Positions 19,374 through 30,805 of a stretch of 64,000 nt of DNA are shown here, piece after piece. This DNA comes from Apostichopus japonicus. Taxonomy: Eukaryota > Echinodermata > Holothuroidea > Aspidochirotida > Stichopodidae. The stretch spans positions 17,365,001 to 17,429,000 of the forward strand of contig NC_092561.1 of NCBI RefSeq assembly GCF_037975245.1, in the 5' to 3' direction. How positions within the stretch are numbered: position 1 is the first letter of the stretch; every line of letters starts with the position of its first letter. Below the pieces are notes generated by a model. That model had not been told where the DNA came from and did no database searches. It saw nothing but the letters and a program-made list of their open reading frames with translations. Made by a program: the position numbers and the translations under genes.

Positions 19374-22300
19374 ATGTATGACTTGGACCCCACAGGCTTG
19401 TCAAGTCATGAACTTAGAGTACTGAAGGCATTGTCAGACTTCACAACTCATCACCAACCAGAGTGTTCACTCAGGTAAAATAACAATAACTGACCAGCTG
19501 TTACAGTATAGTGCATGTATGTAAGTATGTATGTATGTATGTATGTTAGATCCTCCTGCAAGCAGGAACTCGCGAAGAAGCCTCATTGGCTGATCAAAGC
19601 CGCAAGCTGACCGAAGTCAGTCTCTTACATTCATATTTAACGTCCATGATTATGAATTGTTAATTGTCAACAACTCTGTAACTGGACAACATACATTAAT
19701 CTGGGAGTGTCTCGAACCGGCGACCTTATGATTGAAAGGCACCGGCGTTAACCACTGAGCAAACACTCCATATAGGCTTAGACAGCAGGAATTTAGAGTG
19801 TGTCAGGCATTGTCAGACTGTATCTAGCTCGTCACCAGCTATAGCCCACCCTCACATAAGGTAACATTGTTGATAGATAGTTTCTGTATCATTTTACCAA
19901 TATTTTACTTTGCATCTTAAGTGGTCTTTTTTGAGTCGCAATTGTGTCTGTGTTGTTGAAATTTGCAACAACAGTGTGCTAGTTACTTCTTCCAGTGCAA
20001 TGTCTATAGGGTTGTCTCTACATACATTAAATGCATTTGATGTTTAGAGGGCGCTGCAAATATGGGTGACTTTCACTGATATCAGAAGGGATTTTTTTGA
20101 ATTAAGTACATTGTTACCATAGGTAATTTGCGTTCCATTACAATGTCATCAATTGTACAGAGTTATTGATTGAGCTCAATTACTAATGATATATATATCT
20201 GAATTGTTTTATTGATAACACATTTATAAAATGTTGTTCTTTCAGTGCGATTGACAACATCGTCCTGATGTACGTCGTTGGCGTTCTTGAGGACGTTGGT
20301 AACGACGATGACTTTGACGTTGATAACTTTATTGAGATGATAGCTGCATATGTCCCTGGCTTCCACGCTATTGATGTGTAAGATATATTTATTTGTGTTA
20401 TGTACCAGGCAATATTTTATAATTATACCTTCCTGTACTACATGTACTGTGCAACAGGCTTCCAAGCTATTGATATGTAAGATTTATGTACCAGGCAATG
20501 TTTTGTAATTTTACCTACGTGTACTAATGTGTGACAGGCTTCCAAGCTATGTGTAAGATATAATTATGTTTTATGTACCAGGCAATGTTTTCTCAAGTTC
20601 TATACCGACCTGTACTACTGTGTAACACGCTTCCAAGCTATTGATAAGGAAGTACAGTGTTTTGGAATGATACTCAGTACTGAGTTCCAGCTATTCATGT
20701 TTAAAAAGGAAGTTCTTGCTGACATGGAACTTAAAATGTTTGCCCATTTGAGACTGCTAAGCTTAAATTGCAAAGGAAACATTTTGAATGTTTATGTTCA
20801 CTTTACTCATATGAATATTTAAATACTGCCACCCCTCTGTGGATGTCAGTGGTTAATTGCAGGCACCACTTTGTTTAGTCCTCCTGACCCCTCTAGCAAC
20901 ACCAGGATACCAGTTTGAAACTAGCAGACATTTAGAGCGGACGAGAGACACAGCCACAAATGAAAAACCAAATGGTTTTTTCTAGTGCATAATCAGCAAG
21001 TCTGATGAGATACTCAAAAATGGTCTTACGAGAAATTGTTGGAAGGTAGCGAAATGTTTAAAATAGACCAGCTGTAGATAGAGGAACGGCTGGAGGGTAT
21101 TGCATATGTCACACAAAAGTTAAAAGTGACCGAAACATTGTTATCAAACCCTGATAGGCTACTGAACGCTTCAATTTGTTCACTGAACACCGCAGTCTTT
21201 TTTTGCAAACCCTCACAGGTTATTACATCAATTTCTGGAATAACCAACAAACTACTGTACCAGTTACCAAAGTGTCTGGTTATAATGAAATTTCCAGTTG
21301 TAATGTTGTGCATTAAACTTCTTTACAAGTATAATACACAAGCTGTGTAATAACAGATACATTAAATAAATAATTATTTTTAAATTAAACAGTACAGCTT
21401 GCAAAAGTCAATACAAACTATAACATACATATTTCAGCAATATTACAAAGTTTATGAAATTTTTCAACTTGAAGCTTACCATCTTTGATTTTCTATTCTA
21501 TTGTATAGTGCTGTGGTGTGTGAGTGGATCTTTGAACTGAGTGAGAAACTAAAGACAGCCATTGATGGTAAGGTTTAGTGTATACTACAGGAATTAGGCT
21601 ATAATGAAACTACAGGAAATAGGCTATAATGAAACTAAGGAAAACAGGCTATAATGAAACTAAGGGAAATAGGCTATAATGAAACTAAGGGAAATAGGCT
21701 AGTGTATACTACAGGAAAAAGGCTATAATGAAACTAAGGAAAATAGGCTATAATGAAACTAAGGGAAATAGGCAATAATGAAATTAAGGCAAATAGGCTA
21801 TAATGAAACTAAGGGAAATAGGCTATATTGAAACTAAGGGAAACAGGCTATAATGAAACTAAGAGAAATAGGCTATAATGAAACTAAGGGAAATAGGCTA
21901 TAATGAAATAAGGGAAATAGGCTATAATGAAACTAAGGTAAATAGGCTATAATGAAACTAAGGTAAATAGGCTATAATGAAACTAAGGTTAATAGGCTAT
22001 AACGAAACTAAGGGAAATAGGCTATAATGAAACAGGTAAATAGGCTATAATGAAACTAAGGTAAATAGGCTATAATGAAACTAAGGTAAATAGGCTATAA
22101 TGAAACTAAGGTTAATAGGGTATAATGAAACTAAGGTAAATAGGCTAAAATGAAACTAAGGGAAACAGGCTATAATGAAACTAAGGGAAATAGGCTATGA
22201 AGAAACTAAGGGAAATAGGCTATAACGAAACTAAGGGAAATAGGCTACAATGAAACTAATGGAAATAGGCTATAATGAAACTAAGGGGAGGCTATAATGA

Positions 22301-25300
22301 AACTAAGGGAAATAGGCTATCATGAAATAGCCTATGAAATAGCCTATGAATGCCCATGAAATAGCCTATAAATAGCTATCATGAAACTAAGGGAAATAGG
22401 CTGTATTCTTCAATTTGTATATTAAAACAAATACAGGTCTCTTTGAACAATAGAGGAGAAGCAACACCAACCATAAAGCTCTTAGATGAAATGTGAATTG
22501 AGATATTTGAAATGAACAATTACCCCAAAATACCTATAGAAACTCATCCTCTATTTCAGGGATATTGGGATTTATAGGCTATATCACTATTGGGTGTCAT
22601 TGTAGCACAGGGAAGGGAAATCTTGTACATATCACCTTCTGGTCTCATTTCATATATTCGAACCGAACCATAAACAGTTTTTTCCGGCATAAGGTGACAT
22701 AAAGAAACTTATTACACAAATATTTAGATTCAGCATTTGAGAAAGTCATTTGTAATTACCAGGAATAAACATTGTAATAAAAACAAATGAAAAATTATTA
22801 TAACTTCAAGCATATGTGGAACTTCAATGATGCAATACAATGCTGATGAATTCATGTCTGTCTCACATTATTCAGGAAATTAATAAACTATATATTTATT
22901 TAAAATAACTGTTAATGTCTACTTTGTTATCAATATACATTGTGAATTTTGTTTTTCTTTTCATTAACATCTGTAGATGACGAGGTTGATATGAAAATAC
23001 CCGATTGTGATTCTAATCATGAAAGCCAGCCACAGACTGAAAAAGTGTCGGACTTATCCAGTCAGGTATGTTACTATGGTGACATAATCAATAAATATGT
23101 CTCATTTAATCAAATTTTAAGCTGAAGTAAAGGTTATTTTTTTTTGTGTTCTCTTTGCTCACTTACCTGTCTCTCACCATCAAAGTACTCTTGTTTCACC
23201 TCTAAAATGTCAATTTCTATGTTTACCCCATCATTCCTCACCCCACCTCCCCAAGTCACCACCACCAATCTCTTTGCTCTCTTGGTGTTCCCCCTCTGGT
23301 TTCCTCTTCCACCTTGTTGGATGACTTTTCCAAACACTTTTGACCAATCACAATGAAAGGCGACCAATGGTTCACATTGTTTGAGTTGGGGTTTGGCATT
23401 GTTCAATCTAGTATAATTTGCGTGGCATAAGCTTTGACGACCCAAAAGAATGGATTTTCAGGTATTTGTCTACAGTTTACAGCTTGTCAATGGTAATAGA
23501 TTATGATCTAATTAGTTCATTTAATCACATCAAGTCCTTAATCCAAGTTAGCTTACATGCATTCTGATTATCAATTCTGAGAGGTTGGGTCTGGTGGGTT
23601 GTGGCTACGCCCTCATGAATATTTATGTCTGTTTTGTGCCTCAATAGTTTATCAATTTGGGTTTTTTTTTTGTTTTTTTTTTAACATAATGTCTTTTTAC
23701 TTTTTAAAAAAATTCTTGTCATTTTTACAGAATTATAATTCTTCCATTAACAAGGTTCATTCTGGTCAAATCTCTGAGAAAGGCGACTGTCCAACAGAAA
23801 CATTTAAGAACATTTCTCGTAGTTTAGTTACTGTTGCGAATGCTTCTCCTGATGTGGATCCATCAGACCACAAGATACTGCAGAAAGAAAGTCTTTTTCA
23901 CTTAAAGGAATTGGAGGATGGAGAAAAGGAGAGATTGGTGGAAGATTCGGATGAGATGCCAATCCTTGCAACGCAGGATAAATTGTTGGCTTCTGAATTG
24001 AAGGAACTGGAAGGAGAAACATCTCCTGAAGACTCCAGCATTTGGGAATCGAGCTATTATCGAGAGGAGGAGGAGGAGATGGAGGAGGAGAATCAATTCC
24101 AGATGATTCGAGAAATTGTACCAGATGCCAGCCACGAGGATATACAGAACAGTTTAGCATCTTGTGGAGGAGACTTGGAGGAAGCTCTAGAGATGCTTGT
24201 AGAAAAGATGACCTTAAAGGAATCTAGAGGAAGAAAGATAGATGAGAAGCCAGACACAAGTCTTCATACTCAGGTGACATTGCTTATTGTCCCTCTGCAT
24301 CATTTTTCTTACATTTTCCTCTTTTTCTTTTCATCTTTGTTCTTGTTCTGAACTTGTCCATGTTTGTTACAGCTTGGTTAGTTATTTTCTCTGGTATTAC
24401 TGTAGATATATCTGTGTTTGTTACAGCATGGTTACTTAGTTTCTCTCATTGGTGTTAGCATACGTGAATGTGATGAACTCATTTAGTTAGTTTTATGTGA
24501 TATTTCTAATAAACCCATCAAACTTATTGTATTTTATTTGGTAGTATTAGTATTATAAAACTGTGACTTAGTTTTGTGTATATTGCAAAAACTATAAATC
24601 TTTTTGGGTCGGATAAACTCATTAAGTTTCAAGTGATAGTACTCCTACTACTGTGTGTAAAGATGTGGGTTGAGCTCAATGAAATCAGTATTAATTTTAG
24701 TGTGATAGAACTAGTGTTATAAATGTATATATCGAATCTAATAAATTCAGTGTGATTTTATTTGTAACATGTAATACTTCGATAAAATCACATATTGTGA
24801 AGATGAACTTGAACAGTTTTCACATATTTATTGTATTCTTCCATCTGCTACATTATAAAGACTGGGAACATTCTTGGTAAATTACTTCTCAATTCTTATC
24901 CTGCCCAAATCTTTCTCCCACCTCCCCTCCTCCTTTCCAGTCCAAACTCATGGCTGGTCACTCCCGCTGTTTACCTGTGAAGATTCAATTTTCCCTCTTG
25001 CACAATGAATCCACTTAAACTGTACATCATCCATATGATATGTATCAATTGTTTTGGGGGGTTTTTTTGTCATCTTTTCCAGATAATCTTTAAAGCAAAA
25101 CCAAACAATAAGGAACAAAAGCAGAGACGAAGAAGCAAAAACCAGAAAGCAAAGAGAAACAGGAATCCATCCCATCAAGAGACGTTAATTCCAGGAACAG
25201 AGAGCAACATTTTGCCAAGTTCCGTAACAGAGGTGATTGTCTAATGTCTTGTAGCACATTTATGTCCTTAAGTGACGGGTGTGTGGGCGGAGGAAGGTGG

Positions 25301-28300
25301 AGGTGGGTCAGTAGTTTAGTTTGTTTTCGTTGGTCATGGTTTAAGATTAGTTAAGTTTAAATCTGTCTTTGAATCATGGTCAAAGTGTGCAACTGGATTT
25401 GCTGACATATCTGTGAACCATTACCCACGTTTTAGAATAAATATCTTACTTCAAGAGGAAGTACATAAATATTGTAGCTCACTGACAGTGTTCAAGTGGG
25501 TCCAGTATACTTTGTCCCACTATCATCTCTAAAAGTAGTCTTGATAAAGTTGATACTGACATAGGAACATCTCCTACTATGCAAGTAGTACTTAGAGTAC
25601 AAATCCTGTCGTTGGCTCATTAGATGCGATGTTATACTTTTTAAACAGTTGACGGTGTTTCTAAGTTAACATGGTCCTGTGTTCAAATAGATCGGAGCAC
25701 AAACTGTCTGATTAGGGTTCATGCATTAATGTCAAAAAGATTTAGAGTTAGAGTTCTTGCATTAATGTTACAAGGAACCTTTCAACCAGACAGACGCATA
25801 GCCAATGGGGGGGGGGGCAAAGGGGGTGACCGCCCCCCCCCCTTGAGCATATGTTTTTGGTATTTTTTTATGATATCGCTAGTAATTTCAAAATAGAAAA
25901 TGCTTAGATGCAACTTACAAGGCCCGGGAAGTGTCATTTCCAGCGATCTGGGAGGCACTTTCGGCCAAAATTTTCTTGTACACTTCATGCCAACCCATGG
26001 TGGTGTACGCTTAGATAGTTTGCCTACAGCTGCTTTGCCCCTCCATTGGCAAATTCCTCGCTACGCGCCTGCCTGGAGCAACATTATTCCATAGCCTACA
26101 TTTGCATGTTACTATTCTAACGGAAGTCGTAATGAGCTATTTACTCTCTCAAGTTTCCGCCAAAAAAACATCACCATGTTCGCAAACTAGTTACTATTTC
26201 AAATTTCTCCATAGAGCTCTGTCAGTGAGGACAATGAACGGATTCTGTTGGAGCTTTTTCCAGCGGCTTCTCACATAGATGCTCAGCAGTGTCTCTCTGT
26301 TGCTAAGGGAGACATTCAGGTCGCTGTTCAACTTCTGATGGAGAAGGTTAATTCTGGTGAAGTTCAGAGAAAATCTGTCACAGATCCAGTAAGTCTGTTA
26401 CAGATTAGAATTAGCCTCTCTGCAGACATATAAAAACATTTCTTAGCTTATTTTTTTTGTTATTTTCTTTGAGAGATGCAGCAGAGAAGAGAAGAAAAAT
26501 TCCGGTTAAAATGCTGTTGCTTTATTGTGTGTTCTAGTCTTATGGTTACTGTACTTACAGGTCACGAGACAGGTCCGCGAGGCCGAAGGTCCACGAGACT
26601 GAAGGTCCGTGAGACCGAAATTAAAAAAGGTCCGCGACAACGAAGGTCTTCGAGACCGAAACTATTACTAGGCCTATAATAGTGGTAAGACAAATATTAC
26701 TACCGGTAATATGGCGTTGATAAATCGCAAAATTAAAAAAAATTTACAGCCATTTCTTTTTAGGGGGGATGCCAGTGACTTGCCCAATGGGACTGGGATG
26801 GCTTGCTTTGATACGAGGCCTCCACCAGTGGCGTAACCTATATGCAACTTTTCCGGAAAATGTTTTGTTCAAACAATTCTTTCTTTCTTGTTTGCTTTCT
26901 TGTTGTTCTAGTATGTGCATGGAATCATAAAATGGTGTCACTTAGCTCTGACCTTCAGCCTGGCCGGGCTATCGATGGACCATCCATAGACCATCGGTCT
27001 CACGGACCAACGGTTCGCCGAAATTCGGTCTCGTGGACCTTAGGTCTCGTGGAATGCCCCAAGTCTTACAGGGGTATTCCATTGGCAGCCAATTAACAGT
27101 TAATACAATTAATTTTACAGCCATGTTTGCCAATTTGATGATCCATTCATATAAGGCTAAACCCCCACCATCGCCACAGATAACAAAATGTTTTCTTATC
27201 CTTTTGATGTTAATAGTTTCCGAGGTCAAAGCTCATAGACGAGAAAATACAGAGGGAGCTGTTACTGCAGAAATATGCCTTTGTTGATGCGGAAGACCAC
27301 ACAAAGGAACATAGACCATTCCTGCCAAAGTCGGTGAGTTTCTGGAATTTATTTGAATGTAACTGGATTTCATTTATATTGTCAATCTTCCTAGAGATGT
27401 TTTAATCTACCTCCCCCACAAACACAAACAATATACTGGTGCACACATATACAAAGCATATTGCTAATTTAAATATTCAAATTTATATATTCAAACAAAA
27501 ATTATATATTCAAATTTACACATTTCAGCAAAACTTAACTGCTTCAAGAAGTAAATATTCACAACAAAATTTTGTAGTTTATAGTCATAGTTTGGGGCAA
27601 AATTTATATTTTTATTGATCCATAAGGCATATGTTATCCAGATGTACCTTGTGACCTTTCATGACAAGAGAGATGGGGCGGTGAGAAGACTAGCAGGGGA
27701 GACAAAAACTACTTCACAGCAAGATTTTTCTTAAAAGGAGAAAATCTAGTGAAAAGTGGTACATTGTTACATTTTGTAATGAAATCCTAACCAGATTCTT
27801 TATGTGAGGATGTAGTAGACAGCATAAACAACATAATAATAGATTTTCTGTTTCCCCAATGGTCTTGTGGCACCATGTATTTAAACATAAAATCGGACAG
27901 ATAATTGGCTAAAATCAAGAGGGCAGTGGGTAAGAATCAAATGAAACCCCCTGACACACTCCAAGCGTCAACAATGGGAGTGTCCAAGTGCAACCGTTGT
28001 GACTTAAACTAAACCTTTGATAAAACTATTGATGCTTTCAGAGTAGCAGTTAAATATATAGTGGGCACGCTAACTGAGCTATATCCCAGCTGGCTATTGC
28101 AATATACACATGAACCCTTTGTTTGAGCCGGAAATGACTCATGGCTACTTGCCATGGAACGTACAGATTTCCTGACAGTTAAGTAGTCAATAGTGAATCG
28201 GTATTCAAACATACACTCAAGACCTTAAGTACACCACTTAATGCTATTCTTGTTGAAACAATTAAATGAAATATCCAGAAATTGTAACATATTTTTTATT

Positions 28301-29054
28301 TCCTAATGTAAGGGATTAACAGTGAAAACACATAAAACTTATAATTCATAACCACTAAAACTCCATCAAGCCTATTAGCTTGATCTTTCTTTCATTTTTT
28401 TTTTCAACTTATTTACTATTTTACTGTAAAACTTTAAAGACTATGATGTTGTCATTGTTACCATGGTTTCTCTTGGTAATGGATTTTTACAGGCATCTTA
28501 TTGTCTCAAATCTAATGCATACTCCATGAAGTTAATGTTCTAATGTTGAATATTTATGATTTGAAGAACAGTTCAAACTTCAAGTCTTACTAATATATAT
28601 GCATATGCTGTGTTACTAAATGTCTAGTTAAAACTATAGATAATCGAATATTGTTGGTTACCCAGTGTTGTAAGAAGGCAGAGATTGCAGCTAGGTGGGG
28701 AAGAGGGGTGCAGAGTGGTGCAGAGTGGTCGTCTCTAAGGCTTCTGCAATTTTCCAAGAAACAGAATACACACTTACCTGTCGTGTCTTCGTTGGACCCA
28801 ACAGGGTACCAGCATGTACCCTAAGTAACCCCATAGGTACCAGCATTTACCCCATAGGAGCCAAAGTTTAGTCCTCTTGTGACAACAGCATTATGATAGT
28901 ATTCTTGATTTTGGCATAATTCCATTCATCGTATTTCTCTGTGCATTATTTTAGTTTCGATTTTTTTCAGGAGAAAAAGAAGTTAGTCCGTTACTATGAC
29001 AGCAAACCAGTCACCAATAAAGGAGAGAATTTCTTTGAGTTAAAAAATACCTGA
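19374..29054 (+). CDS. CUEDC2: CUE domain-containing protein 2-like, two CUE domains
   Basis: Vertebrate CUEDC2 is a ubiquitin-binding adaptor linked to receptor degradation and NF-kB control (established knowledge). Coding exons: 19374-19474, 20246-20377, 21509-21567, 22977-23065, 23731-24273, 25083-25232, 26215-26388, 27217-27333 and 28971-29054. They total 1449 nt (482 residues) and every phase fits. Matches to human CUEDC2 are the N-terminal block VGVLEDVG...NFIEMIAAYVPGF (exon 2), the CUE domain LLELFP...AVQLLMEK (about 366-403), LLQKYAFVD...HRPFLPK (exon 8) and KKLVRYYDSK..TNKGE (exon 9). A further CUE-like domain lies at 249-287, after an acidic run. Exon 6 is strongly basic and could be a nuclear signal. 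The protein is about 200 residues longer than human, mostly through exons 5 and 6. Confidence 0.93.
19514..19772 (-). mobile_element. tRNA-derived SINE
   Basis: Read on the - strand it opens with a tRNA-like head, A-box GCTCAGTGGTTAACGCCGG and B-box GGTTCGAGAC, then a body of about 190 bases and a CATA-repeat tail (19514-19545). It lies in CUEDC2 intron 1. Confidence 0.78.
19775..19870 (+). pseudogene. Degenerate copy of CUEDC2 exon 1 region
   Basis: Resembles 19397-19480 at a roughly 70% level by eye, including AGGCATTGTCAGACT, the CTCGTCACCA segment and a GTAACA in the donor place. Indels break the frame. It lies just beyond the SINE in the same intron, suggesting a local exon duplication split by that insertion. 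Confidence 0.6.
20357..20650 (+). repeat. Tandem repeat copying CUEDC2 exon 2 end and donor
   Basis: Units begin near 20357, 20458 and 20537 with a partial unit at 20628. Each starts GGCTTCCA(C/A)GCTAT, runs through a GTAAGAT-like donor and ends with a TGTACCAGGCAAT block. Only the first contains real coding sequence; the others carry extra potential 5' splice sites. Confidence 0.85.
21590..22410. repeat. 25-bp minisatellite, about 32 units
   Basis: Tandem array of a unit containing AATAGGCTATAATGAAAC with AAGG variants, filling most of CUEDC2 intron 3. Units differ by single bases and small deletions; order decays at the right end. Confidence 0.95.
22420..22970. other. CUEDC2 intron 3 remainder
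   Basis: No feature recognised beyond simple AT-rich sequence up to the exon 4 acceptor. Confidence 0.6.
23731..24273 (+). CDS. CUEDC2: CUEDC2 exon 5 with extra CUE domain
   Basis: Largest exon, 181 codons in phase 0 (residues 128-308). It is acidic and low in complexity, with an E-rich run at about 235-247, then a CUE-like fold at 249-287: IREIVPDAS, DIQNSLASCGGDLEEALEMLVEK. The usual Phe-Pro is Val-Pro and the C-terminal di-leucine is Met-Leu, so ubiquitin binding may differ from the second domain. Confidence 0.85.
25795..26065. mobile_element. MITE-like element with shared module, family F
   Basis: Starts near CAGACGCATAGCCAATGG with a G-run/C-run hairpin and ends near CTCGCTACGCGCCTG. 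It carries a shared-module copy at about 25915-26020. No clear target duplication. Related sequence occurs at 32030-32210 and 52490-52620. Lies in CUEDC2 intron 6. Confidence 0.6.
26215..26388 (+). CDS. CUEDC2: CUEDC2 exon 7, canonical CUE domain
   Basis: 58 codons in phase 0 between acceptor ctccatag and donor CCA|GTAAGT. It holds ERILLELFPAASHIDAQQCL and GDIQVAVQLLMEK, with the Phe-Pro and Leu-Leu signatures. It aligns with the single CUE domain of human CUEDC2 and is probably the ancestral one. Confidence 0.9.
26562..27064. mobile_element. MITE with repeated-unit inverted ends
   Basis: Flanked by CTTACAGG at 26554-26561 and 27065-27072. The left arm repeats GGTCC(G/A)CGAGACCGAA-like units about five times and the right arm holds their reverse complements. 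It lies in CUEDC2 intron 7, between the CUE exon and exon 8. Confidence 0.7.
27340..28960. other. CUEDC2 intron 8
   Basis: AT-rich intron. A short direct repeat (GTACCAGCAT..ACCC) occurs at 28800-28860. No exon or mobile element recognised. Confidence 0.55.
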
Positions 29055-29097
29055 TCATTTTTCCACACTGGAAAATAGTACTTAGTTTAATGGACAG

Positions 29098-29103
29098 AAT
29101 AAA
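29098..29103 (+). promoter_or_regulatory. CUEDC2 poly(A) signal
   Basis: AATAAA lies 44 bases after the CUEDC2 stop codon, the first such hexamer downstream. Confidence 0.6.
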
Positions 29104-29109
29104 TTATCG

Positions 29110-30800
29110 TGTATCGCATTCTCGCATCGCATCATAATATGAAATGTTGGCAAATTGCTGTACAATTGCAAAGATGTATCGTTGCTTTTGTGCACAGGAA
29201 CCATAGCATTCCACATGAGACAAGAGTTCGAAACATTCAACATGTCTGCACAAAATTTGAACTCTGAAAAACTCGCTGATGTAATGCTGTATTTGGATGA
29301 AATTCCAAGTACAGTCACCATTAGTACCTAGTTGATGTTAACATTCCAAATGCATTCCTAGGATAGATTTACAAAAGATATGTGGTAAAGCTTCTTAGGA
29401 TCACCTACCACAGAGATATCACAGCCTACCCACTGTGATACACTTTCTGGCGTGACGGTGGGTCGGTCTTAATAGCTTACATTCAAGCAAAAGTACCTCA
29501 AGTCAAATGCCAACTAAGGGTATTTATCTATTTCTTTCTTTCCTCTTTTCTTGGGGGGGGGGGTGGCCTGGGATATCACCTGTCAACGTCAACAATTAAC
29601 ACATGTGGAATTAATTAACTTTTCAGACAATGTTTTTTAAATTTATTTTCACCATATTTATGTTCTTTCATCTCAGTTGTTAATGAGAATACAAAGTAAA
29701 GAGTGGGAAGATGACTCTTACTGATTTTACAATATTTTGTTGTATTTATACGATTTTAGCCAATTTTGTGTCAAAGTGGTAAAGTATGTCCATGCCACAT
29801 TTTGTGTTGCATTCTTGGTGCCAGCCAGTCTTAATTAAAACTTGTTGGCATGGTTTCATTATTTAATATATTTATTTACTTATTTTTCAAATGTCTGTCC
29901 AAAATAGAAAACCATTCCTTCCAATATTAGTATTCTGAGAGAAACTAACATCTAGTTTTTTTCTTCATCAGGAAATTTCCTTACATGCATGGGCGGGATT
30001 ACGGGGGGAAGAGGGGGCATTTGCCCCCCCCCCCACTTTTTTCCCAGACCTTAGTTCACTTTTTTGTCGTTTTTGCAGACAAATGTGCACAACCCTAATT
30101 ATTCCTCCACAACAGCTCTATTAAATAGGCCTATTTGTTTCGAATCTAAGTCGGATTTGTGTTTAACAACGAAACATGCAGCATGCAGAAGAACTGGAGC
30201 TGGAGCTAGCACAATGTTCGCAGCACAGGTTACGAACCCTGGAGCTAACACACTAGCGATTCAATTCTGCATGCAATGAATCCGCGGCATGTGCTACAGT
30301 GCTAGCTTCAGGAATTGATTTTCGACGTTGCTGCTCTACTGAATGCGTTGAATAACTAATCCAGAGAAACGATTTACGAAGGCCAGATTTGCATATTGGG
30401 TATATCAATAATTAAATACAATACACTGACACATGACACCCCCCCCCCCCCTCCGTGTCAGTCAACAATATGCAATGGAACCGGTGGACTTGAGGGGCTT
30501 ATACCCCATGAAAAAAGTGGAGGGTAAAGGTATGTTCAGCCCCCCAATATTTGCCAAGTGCTCTAAGAAGTGGGGACCGCGGGGAGAATTTCGTGTGGTG
30601 GGTGCTGAACATATTCTTGATCGGTCCAATACACATTATACTAATACTTTTAGGTGGAAAGAACTGTCTCGATGCGATTTATTGTTACCAGAGGTGTCAT
30701 TTTGCTGATCTAGGATTTCCTTTTTGCTTAAATTTCGACGCACCGCGCCAACTGATGATGGTGCACCGTCTAAATAGTGACGTATAAGCTTCAGTTGTAC
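29110..30800. other. Intergenic with transposon fragments
   Basis: No gene. G-run/C-run pieces at 29550, 29990-30040 and 30433, plus a diverged shared-module copy at about 30690-30780, mark fragmented DNA transposons without clear ends. Confidence 0.5.
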
Positions 30801-30805
30801 ATCAC

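Noticed and set aside
24042-24227. Frames overlapping CUEDC2 exon 5 in other phases and on the - strand
   Set aside because: Exon phases and CUEDC2 homology select a single frame.
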